The notes beneath the pieces were generated by a model that saw only the letters and a list, made by a program, of their open reading frames with translations, had not been told where the DNA came from and did no database searches. Positions 55,677 through 64,000 of a stretch of 64,000 nucleotides of DNA are shown piece by piece. The position numbers and the translations under genes are program-made. Positions within the stretch are counted from its first letter, which is position 1, and the number at the start of each line of letters is the position of its first letter. The DNA is from Chalara sp. BL73 (Eukaryota; Ascomycota; Leotiomycetes; Helotiales): NCBI GenBank assembly GCA_918026815.1, contig CAKJVC010000006.1, forward strand, positions 186,001-250,000, written 5' to 3'.

Positions 55677-57398
55677 TTTGTGTCGATAGTGTAAACACTA
55701 ATATGATTTTACTAGTAGTTTTGGGATTATTTCCTCTGTGCAGAGATCGATGATGATAAAATGCCATTTCCATTGGATGAGGTGGACTGGTGACAGACTA
55801 AAGGTTGAATAACCGCTGTACACGTCTTTACGGCTGAGAAATAAGAGGCTAATAATTGATACTATTAATGCCATTTTCCAGTTTACCGTATGCTCGTCAA
55901 CGCTTATTTGATCGTGAAAAAGGTGAGATAGACTTGCTCTTATAACATAAGCTGACCTCTTTCTTTGTTAACAAATGGTCAAATGAAGTTAGTAATTATA
56001 GTGAAATAGCTAAGTATTTATCAGTTGGTGCTAAAATTGGTAATTTACTTCTCAGCTTGAGAGTGCATGTGGCTGTCGTACTTGCTCGTTTTCTGGCCTA
56101 GACATTAACTCAACAACTCAGTTGCGCGGCATCAAATCATGGAGGGAGTAGGCAATACAGGCTTTTATTCTTGTTCTGCGACTCATTTCACGACAGAATG
56201 AAGACGCAAAAAGGTGAAACGAAGTCGTGATAGGGAAGCTGGTCTACAGTTGTAGAGTTAAGCTCCTGTACTCAAGTTCCAAGAAACGCCTGAAATGCTT
56301 ACCTCCTGATGAACTATTGGCAGCATGGCGGACTTTAGCCCAAAGCGATGGCGCATAGATGGGGTGTTCCCGGGGGGTTCCCGGGGGGTTACCCAACAGG
56401 TCGGCAACTTCTACCCCACTTCCATACTTTGGCTCCCTCGCGGTATACAGGAATACAAAGCCACTCAACTATCACTACATGCAGCTTCCATAGAAAAGAG
56501 CCACGTGGATTCCTCCTTTTCAACGATAGCATTGCGTTTCCAGCATCACGTCTCGATATCTACTTTCGAGCACCAAATTGGCACCAAAAAAGCCGAAGAA
56601 AAGCCATCAGATACTTCCCGTAAAGAAATCATCCCACCCTACACCCTGCACCCTGCACATTGACTCGTAGACCGATCGACCCTGTCCGGCTTTAAACAAT
56701 TTGTTTACGACGTGCTAAGGCCCAGTAAACACGCCATAAGGGTTCGGCAATTCCGCCAATCAAATGGATGCAAATCCCAATACCAAGAGGTCCTACTCAG
56801 GGGTCGCAATGATGGCAGCACCCGCATGCATTGTGTCACTTCTAGAATCTGATCATATCTCGATGGATGATTGGTCCTTGCCGACCATTGCATTTTCGAG
56901 ATTGCGGTTGACCCGCAAGACTGAGGCTGGTTTTGCGGTCGACGAAGCAGTTCCACAGCTAATGGTAGTGGCTTTGCCTTACTTTCCACGGAGATGTTCT
57001 CCGGAAATGCAGTACGTTGCTACTAATATCAACACTAATAGTCATGTTTTCTTATTGCCCAAATTGCCCAATGGCTTTCGCGCGAGATAATACGTCCCCG
57101 GGCCAAGCAGCCGATGGGTTGCATTGCGAATCCCAAGAAAACTCTACGACCAGGCCAGATGTCGGCTATGCAGAAGAGAGAGGAGGGAGCAGCACATGAA
57201 GAATTGGGCCCGATCTTTTTTGGAAAATCGGCATATCACATCATCAGAGATGCATTAATACAATATCAATTTTCTCTCGCCTAGAGTGGAGGAGGCAAAC
57301 CGCCGACTTCACATATAGATATGTCTGGACCCATGTGGCAGCCCTCACATCTGGGATAGTCCACTCCGACCTCTTATATTCAGGTTCAGTTCTTTGAG
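55677..57398. other. Intergenic region
   Basis: 1.7 kb without a supported gene. A short direct repeat, GTTCCCGGGGGG twice, lies at about 56366-56389. The region from 57240 on is the promoter side of the permease gene. Confidence 0.4.
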
Positions 57399-59722
57399 AT
57401 GTCTTCCCAGCAGAAGAAGATCCAAGACGATTCCGATTCGGCCTCTCAGCAATCCTCCGAGAAGGGAATTGCCAATGATGTCCCTGGCGCGCTGATCAGA
57501 GACGCAGAGCTTGTCACAGCCAGAGGGAACATTGTCACCAAAGACGGTGTTGTGGTCTCCACTCAAGACAGCGACGCAAGTCTCTCTACAAATGTATTTG
57601 CGGACCCTGAAGTCAAAGCGTATTATGTTGCTGTCTACGAAAAAGCACAGTATGAGTGCAGGCACGTATTCGATGCAGACCTAACTTGGACTGCGGAGGA
57701 AGAAAAGAAGCTGGTTAGAAAATTAGATTGGCATGGTGTGTTGCTCTATTTCTGCGTAACCGGGCATTAGCTAACCACTCCCTGTATAGTCTGTCTATGG
57801 GCTTGCGTTATGTTCTTCAGTCTTCAAGTTGATCGCGGCAATATCTCGCAAGCGGTATCTGGCACGCTTTTGAAGGATCTCAAGCTGAACACCAATGGTA
57901 AGGCCCGGGTCCGAGTCTTCAACCTTCCGTTTCTAAAATCAAGCTAGACTTCAATCTTGGAACCACCGTTTTCACAGTTTCTTTCCTGCTGGCAGAATTG
58001 CCCTCACAGCTCATCAGCAAGAAATTCGGACCGTGAGTATTTAACCCTTTCTACTATGAAATATGCTTATATGCAAAATCCCAGCGACCGTTGGATTCCA
58101 ACACAAATGGTTCTCTGGTCAATTGTCGCGATCGCGCAAGGAGGTCTGCAAAACAAATCCGGGTTTCTCGCTTGCCGTGCTCTTCTCGGTATGCTAGAGG
58201 TACGTCATCCGCTTCATCCTTGAACCTGTCTACAGACGCTAACAATAGCCAGGGTGGTTTTATCCCGGACCTGGTCTTATGGCTTTCGTACTTCTACACG
58301 AGCCGAGAACTTCCCATCCGTCTCAGCTTCTTTTGGACAGCGCTCAGCGTCACCAGCATCATCACCTCGCTGCTCGCATACGCGATCTTCCATTTGGAGG
58401 GACACCTTGGAATCGCAGGATGGAGGTAAGTTTTAGATGTCGTGGCGAAGGGCTCTTGCTGACGTCTTTTGAGATGGTTGTTCATGCTGGAAGGAGCTCT
58501 CACTTTGCTCATCGGCATAACGTCCTTCTTCCTCATGCCAGCTTCAGCTGTGCAAACCAAGGCATGGTTCAGACCCAAAGGATGGTTTACCGACAGGGAG
58601 CTTGGCATTGTCGTCAACCGCGTGCTTCGTGATGATCCCAGCAAAGGTACTTCTACACCCAACTCCAAAGGGCACTTTCACGCTTAGACATCTTACTTAT
58701 GCAACACCAGGTGACATGCACAACCGACAAGCCATCACACCACGCAGACTCTGGGCGGCTCTGAAAGACTACGATCTCTGGCCGGTCAGTATCTTTGTTC
58801 CCAACAAGAAACCCATCCAAAAGCTGACTTGACCCAGATTTACGCTTTGGGCCTCATATGCTTCGTCCCTCAAGGCCCACCAGCAAAATATCTGACGCTG
58901 ATTCTTCGCCAGATCGGCTTCAGCACTGTAAGTCGCATGTCGCCCATCACATCCGCCTACTAACAAGCAATAGTTCAACACCAATCTACTCACCATCCCC
59001 TCGTCGGTCCTTCAGTAAGTTCAGCCCACGCGGCCCTAGCAACGGCACAGATCCTAACCCATCTCCACAGCATCATCACCCTCCTAGGCATCACCTGGCT
59101 CTCGGAACGGCTAAACCAGCGCGCGATGATAGCCATATTCCAATCCATCTGGACGCTGCCCTGCGTGATCGCCCTCGCCGTCTGGCCGGGCCTCAACGTA
59201 AAGCAGTGGGAAACCTACGCCCTGCTCGTCGCGCTGCTGAGTTACCCCTACTGCCACGCCATCAATGTGTAAGCATTCCCTTCTCCCTCAAATTCCCTCG
59301 CACGAACCCATCGTCTGACACGCCAAAACAGCGGCTGGGCAAGCAAGAACTCCAACAACGTCGGGTCCCGCAGTGTCTCTACGGCATTATACAACAGTTC
59401 GTCTACCTCCCCCTCCCCCTCCCCTCTTCCAGCAACCCGTCCCTAACCCCCAAAAACAGTGTGCGTGCAGCTAGGCGGGATCATCTCAGCGAACATCTAC
59501 CGCGAAGACGACAAGCCGCTGTACCGACGCGGGAACCGCACGCTGATCGGCATCAACGTGTTGGCTATCATTCTCTTCATTTTCGCTAAGGCGTACTACG
59601 TGCTCAAGAACAAGAGCCGCGATAAGCGGTGGAACCGCTTGACAGCTGAGGAGAAGATCGAGTATACGCGGAATACAGAGGATAAGGCGAGTCGGAGGTT
59701 GGACTTTAGGTTTGCGCACTAG
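57399..59722 (+). CDS. MFS permease of the anion:cation symporter (allantoate/Dal5-like) family
   Basis: About nine exons, near 550 residues. ATG 57399 starts [20 protein letters not shown]. The cytosolic N-tail ends [13 protein letters not shown], a hallmark of ACS-family permeases, and intron 1 leads to [19 protein letters not shown]. Transmembrane segments follow: [125 protein letters not shown] and [16 protein letters not shown]. The loop [15 protein letters not shown] lies between helices 6 and 7. The family imports allantoate, vitamins or other anions; the substrate is not predictable. Most introns are 45-60 bp. Confidence 0.9.
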
Positions 59723-59925
59723 AGCTGCGGCAGCATAGAGTTGGTGTCCCACCAGAGCGAATTGGGATTAGAAGAAGTAGCCATTAGAAGAAATCGGTTT
59801 CGGTTTGGTGCGTAACATTATATTATCCTACGCCTCATCATGCAGTTTACATCATCTTTTTTTGGCCTCCGAGGTACCCGCCGAAACGCCAGTAAATGCT
59901 TTATACGCCATACCAATGTCCATTA

Positions 59926-61840
59926 TCAATCATCATCGCTCATCAGATCCATCAGACTGTTTCCTTCTATGCCTATCCCACTGCTGATCCTTGACCTGAA
60001 TTTTGCCTTTCCTTTCCCCTTCCCAACCTTCCTACTCTCGAAGAATTGGGCGGCTTCCTCTTTCTTTGAAATAATCAGCCGTTCGAACTCCTCGTCGTCA
60101 TCGAAATCTTCTACCACATTCGAAGTTTCCTCTAAAGCTTTATTCAAGAGTTCTGTTGCAATAGCATCTTGTGGTGAGATGGCCAGGGCTTCGTGGAACA
60201 CTTGAACGGCATCATATGGTCGTCTCTGTTCCATCAACACGAGGCCTTTTGCACAGAATATCGATGGATCTTTCCCTCCCTGCCGAAGAACTTCATCAAA
60301 TTCTGAGAGGGCCAATTCCCATTGACTCAGTCGCCGGTAAGCGTGCCCGAGGTTGGATCTGGTGGCTATCCACGCCTGAGGATCACTATCAATATCCTCT
60401 GCGATTTCCAGAGCCTTGGTAAACATGGTAGCTGCATCACCCAGTCGGTCCTGGTGATAAAATACTACACCCATCTCATTTAGCAGCAGCGGGTCGGTTT
60501 TGCAGAGCCCGTACGCGGTTTTCAAAAATTCGTCTGCCAGAGTCATATTGTTCAGCATATGATTCTGCATACCGAGAAACAATTGAGGAAGATGTGTCCC
60601 CATGAAGAGTCGCGCTGCCGTCGAATATGCGGAGATGGCCTGGTCGTGTTCGCCCTCGGCCGCAAAAGTATGTGCGAATCCTATCCATGCAGGCCCAAAA
60701 TGGGGATCCATCATACTTGCCTTGCTGAAATACCTACGAGCTTCGGCAACTTTATTGATGAGCAGATAGTATACTCCCACGGCAAGCCATGCGCATGGCT
60801 CCTCGGGATGGTTGTCTGCTAGGTCGTGTGAGACCAAGAAAAGAGCGTTCTTGAGCTGTAGCTCGTACAAGCATGCCAGATGGAGTGGATATATACTGAA
60901 GTTGTACTTGTCATCAGAGAGAATAGAATTTGTAATCGCCAAAGCGTCCTTAAATCTGCACTGTGTGAAAAGGAGATCTGCCTTAGACAACAAAAGGTCC
61001 GGGTTTGTGGCGAGCTTGTAATGTGTTGAAAGTGTTTCCGTGGCCGTTGTAAATGCAGTCGGATTCTTGTATTTTGACAGGCGTGTCGTGTATAGCATCT
61101 TCGTAAACTCAGCCGCTTCTTGTGAGGAGGATGTGTCGTTCGCAATAGAAATCGCATCGAAGTCCAAAGACTCGAGGAATTGCCACTCTTCGTCAGGAGA
61201 CATAAGACAGTTCTTCATTAACTGCTCGAATGCTTCGAAACATTGCACATCAATGCGCACAGCGTCTTTGTAACACTCCTTCGCCCGGTCGAAAGCATTT
61301 TGTTTGGCATAGCACAACCCCCTCAGGAAACACATTGCGGCCTCGAAGCGAATATTTGCAGAGTCCTCAGCCAGCGCATCGTCCCTTCTATCATGGCGAT
61401 CAGACCTCCCCACTGTTTTCCCAAGCGTTGTGCCACTCCTGCCATTACCACTCGTGTGCTGAAGTTTGCGCCTACTGTTACTCGCGCTTGTGATCAGATG
61501 CGTAGGATTCTTTTCGCCAAGTACAGTGAGTGCTTCATCGAATCGTCCTTGCTTTATCAAACAGTGTCCTGCAAGATATCGACAAGAAGGATTCCGCGCT
61601 ATGAGGTCCTGTTTCGAAAGAAAGCTTTGAGCCCGAGTGTAGTTGCCTGTCGAGAAGTGAACCTGTGCAAGCCAAAAGGCGTCCTTGTCATTCTCTAGAG
61701 GGTTTTCAGCTAATTCACAACAGGAAATTAGAGGAAAACTCACGGGTGAGAGCCAGGAGCTTGTCCCCTATGAAGATGGCCGAGTCGTATTGGTGTTTGT
61801 TTAGGGCATCCTGCCGCCAGTCCCTCAAGAATTTCTCCAT
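59926..61840 (-). CDS. cut9: Anaphase-promoting complex subunit Cdc16/Cut9 (APC6)
   Basis: Two exons (61840-61744 and 61694-59926; donor GTGAGT, acceptor CTCTAG) give 621 residues, near the size of fission-yeast Cut9. Exon 1 supplies MEKFLRDWRQDALNKHQYDS and IFIGDKLLALT. The rest is a TPR superhelix: FWLAQVHFSTGNYTRAQSFL, CRYLAGHCLIKQGRFDEALT, then AWLAVGVYYLLINKVAEARR, FSKASMMDPHFGPAWIGFAH, LLLNEMGVVFYHQDRLGDAA and NLGHAYRRLSQWELALSEFD. Cdc16 is a scaffold arm of the APC/C ubiquitin ligase that drives mitotic exit in the nucleus. The Lys/Gly-rich C-tail (KVGKGKGKAKF) ends in SDDD. A core gene; orthology is well supported by text. Confidence 0.93.
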
Positions 61841-62842
61841 TCTTCTATTTCTGTCATTTGTAAATGAAAGTATAAACGAGAGGATCGCAAGACATTGGCG
61901 GTGCCGTGAGGGGGAAGTAGCATTAGGTTAATTCATAATTTAGAGCACAATCGCATTTGTTATTTTGGGGGAGAGGAAGCGCGTAGAAGGCGCGAGGCAA
62001 GGCTGACACGGAAGATAGTTCTGCAGAAAACAGGTCCATGCCACCTCAGCCAATCACACAACAAAGAGTCATGATGCATGTCTTGGCAAAACTGCTTACA
62101 TAAATTCTAACCACGCCCCTATTCTCCCCTAGATTCTTGTAACAAACTTCAAGCTCTTGATCAAAAGATTACGATGGGCAAGTAATGAAATATAGGCTTC
62201 ATATCTTTAAAATATGGATGAGAGATTAAATTACGGCCGGCTTGGAGCCCGCTCGTCGCCTTGGCTTGTCACCATCTAGTCAAGAACAAAGATCTATCTG
62301 AAGCATATGGCGAGTAAGTGTCGAACATTGTCAGAGCCGCTCCATTTATTAATGAAGTGGACATTGCTCTATACGACAAGCCTTTCATCTGCGTTGATTA
62401 ATTCCTCAGTCATCCTTGCCCCTGCACATTTGCTTCCCAGATATAGACCAATAACCAGAGATAGTCTCTTTGGCTTCGAAATCCAGGCTGCCTTTGATTT
62501 TGCCACAGTCATCACTTTTCATTGAGTTTGAAGGATTTTGTTTGACAAACAGTCATACCGCTTAAGATTTATCACATGGGAAACTGACCAGCCACCGCTT
62601 AGGATGATTATCTATAGCTTCGGTCGTGATTTATAGCACTGCCTAGAGCGAGAATTCCCTCTATAACAATGCAACAGCATGTCCAGGACTAAGAGGTGAT
62701 CTTTTGCCGCTTATCCAAGGTCCCAGAAGAGCGTGACTTTGTCGAAAAGAGGTTTCGGAGATCATTGGCCAAGTCTCAACAACCATTCAGGATCCTCCTC
62801 TAAGTAATTATTTCTCAAGAACAATGCATCATCTCGTTGTGC
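61841..62842. other. Intergenic region
   Basis: About 1 kb between the starts of Cdc16 and the end of Tfb5. No coding sequence supported; the frame at 62307-62525 has no features. Confidence 0.4.
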
Positions 62843-63216
62843 TCAAGTCTGTTTCTTCTTCATGCGCAGCCTCACGAGGGTGTTTTCGTAGTCGCTGTCA
62901 TCCGAGTCGGAGCCATCAAATGGAGACGAGTCGCTCAGTAACTGGGATTCGTTAGCAATGCTTGATCAAGCATCTGCAATTTTTGTACCTCCTTCAGTTT
63001 CTCCTTTAGGGGGTTAACCATGTCTTCCTTAATAAAAAGATGCTGGTCGTCAAGTTCCTCGATGATATAAGCATTGTCGCTTTCCTTGTCAATTTCCACA
63101 ATGAGCGATTTGATTGCGTCGTCGCACTCAACGAGGGCACCTACTGCAAGTCATTTTTGCTAGTGCAGTAAAAGCATTTTGTGCTCTTATTTCCTACCTC
63201 TGATCGCTCGTACCAT
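62843..63216 (-). CDS. tfb5: TFIIH subunit Tfb5 (TTDA/p8 homologue)
   Basis: Three small exons: 63216-63198, 63140-62989 and 62941-62843, 89 residues. Text is diagnostic: MVRAIRGALVECDDAIKSLI, VEIDKESDNAYIIEELDDQH, LFIKEDMVNPLKEKLKE. Tfb5 is the smallest TFIIH subunit (usually about 70 residues); it stabilises p52/Tfb2 and is needed for nucleotide excision repair and transcription in the nucleus. The last intron is 47 bp with a TGCTAAC branch; removing it adds an acidic Ser/Asp tail (SPFDGSDSDDSDYE) and a basic end (RLRMKKKQT). If it is retained, the frame continues 18 codons to a TGA within the intron and exon 3 start. Both ends are possible. Confidence 0.88.
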
Positions 63217-64000
63217 GTTGATTCTGTTTGTATTGCTCGATTGGAATGGTTCGAAGAGCAAGCTGTTGAGGTTGAACGCTTCGTCACTTGTGGAGGCAAC
63301 CAGATTAATTTATTGTGCGAGATACCAACCCAAAGGTCTCAAAGTCACGTTAAGGTTCTACATTTTTGTGCATTCACCTTCTAAAGCTGTAGTGCGACTC
63401 CATCATTGGCTAAGAGTGCTCTCGCTTATTTAAAGGGGGTTATTGCCCCACTTAAACTTACATATCTCTACCAAGTCGTTGATATCTGGCGCGCTTTGGT
63501 ATTGTCTCATAGCGTGACATAATATGAAGTTATGCTTTTAGTGCCCTATAATTAAATTTAAGCTTTGCTCGAATTATTATGGTGTCGCGTTTCACAGTGA
63601 ATGTCATCTCAGCGAGAATTGCTCTGGGCATTGCACCTTCCGTTTCGGTGCCTGACAAGGAATTCTCTGAGAAGGCGCCTTGCTATTGTGATATTTTTTA
63701 TATTGAGACAAACCATGCCGCAATTTTATGTGGCCTCTCAATTGTGCAACAAATATCTGTCACCTTTCTTTGGGAACTTCGTCAACGATTCAAATTACAA
63801 CTGCTAGTAATAGGGTCTATATTGCGACTTACCAACTAATTTAAAGATCCATAGTGATTTGTTTTTATAGGATTTTTATATTGGCTTATTTCAGCAGTCC
63901 AAATAAGAATTGGTTCGCGCTATTGCCATTGGGTTTTGTTGTTCACCTTACTGGTTGCTATTCAGTTCATATTGAAATTTTTCCAGTCTTCTCATTTGCC
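63217..64000. other. Window end, upstream of Tfb5
   Basis: About 780 bp, AT-rich past 63,450, with no supported gene. Frames at 63179-63433 and 63579-63839 are not protein-like. The first part should contain the Tfb5 promoter. Confidence 0.4.

Noticed and set aside
58858..59589. 243-residue Pro/Arg/His-rich plus-strand frame
   Set aside because: Out-of-frame reading through exons and introns of the MFS permease; the permease frame carries the membrane segments.

Overview
The window comes from a filamentous ascomycete. Introns are short (about 45-70 bp) with GTRNGT donors, CTAAC-type branch sites and YAG acceptors. The gene families are also typical of Pezizomycotina: HET, two zinc-cluster regulators, TauD-like dioxygenase, acetamidase, Dal5-type permease and CorA-like membrane proteins. 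Leotiomycetes is my guess, but the sequence does not prove it. I rebuilt most genes by joining exons by eye, so splice sites and starts are inferences unless a motif or reading frame fixes them.

Left part (1-6.1 kb): the 5' portion of a very large secreted mucin-like protein on the minus strand, running off the left edge. It has a signal peptide, a PGADxK heptad repeat, a small Cys-rich (CBM19-like) module, a giant Ser-Asp pentapeptide repeat and five copies of a short GxG(T/S)(F/Y)xDPY motif. Next (7.5-13.3 kb) is a head-to-head pair: a roughly 1,100-residue CorA-like protein with two C-terminal membrane helices, and a DUF7580-like protein with a HeLo-like N-terminus. Then come an SDR oxidoreductase, a TauD/TfdA-like dioxygenase, a zinc-cluster regulator that seems to begin with an ATG-only exon, a kinase-like gene, and an acetamidase whose stop lies 21 bp from the kinase stop.

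Middle (25-45 kb): accessory and partly decayed DNA. It holds a tRNA-like remnant, a small hypothetical gene, an NTF2/SnoaL-like gene with one nonsense codon, a Zn2Cys6 regulator, a short hypothetical gene, an intact but catalytically gutted chitin-synthase-like gene (312 residues), a 5 kb gene-poor stretch with an unrecognised decayed gene, a lone kinase C-lobe without the DFG Asp, an intronless 1,061-residue orphan protein, a DUF1349 protein and a broken WW-domain gene.

Right part (45-64 kb): a quinone-reductase-like MDR enzyme and a cytosolic GH18 protein (tail to tail), a HET-domain gene, a Pogo/Fot-type transposase fragment, a BTB gene with an in-frame stop, an allantoate-type MFS permease, then two core genes: the APC/C subunit Cdc16 and the TFIIH subunit Tfb5. 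The window therefore seems to run from conserved core (right) into a variable region rich in self/non-self-type genes and relics. No secondary-metabolite backbone enzyme, rRNA, CRISPR array or complete transposon was seen.
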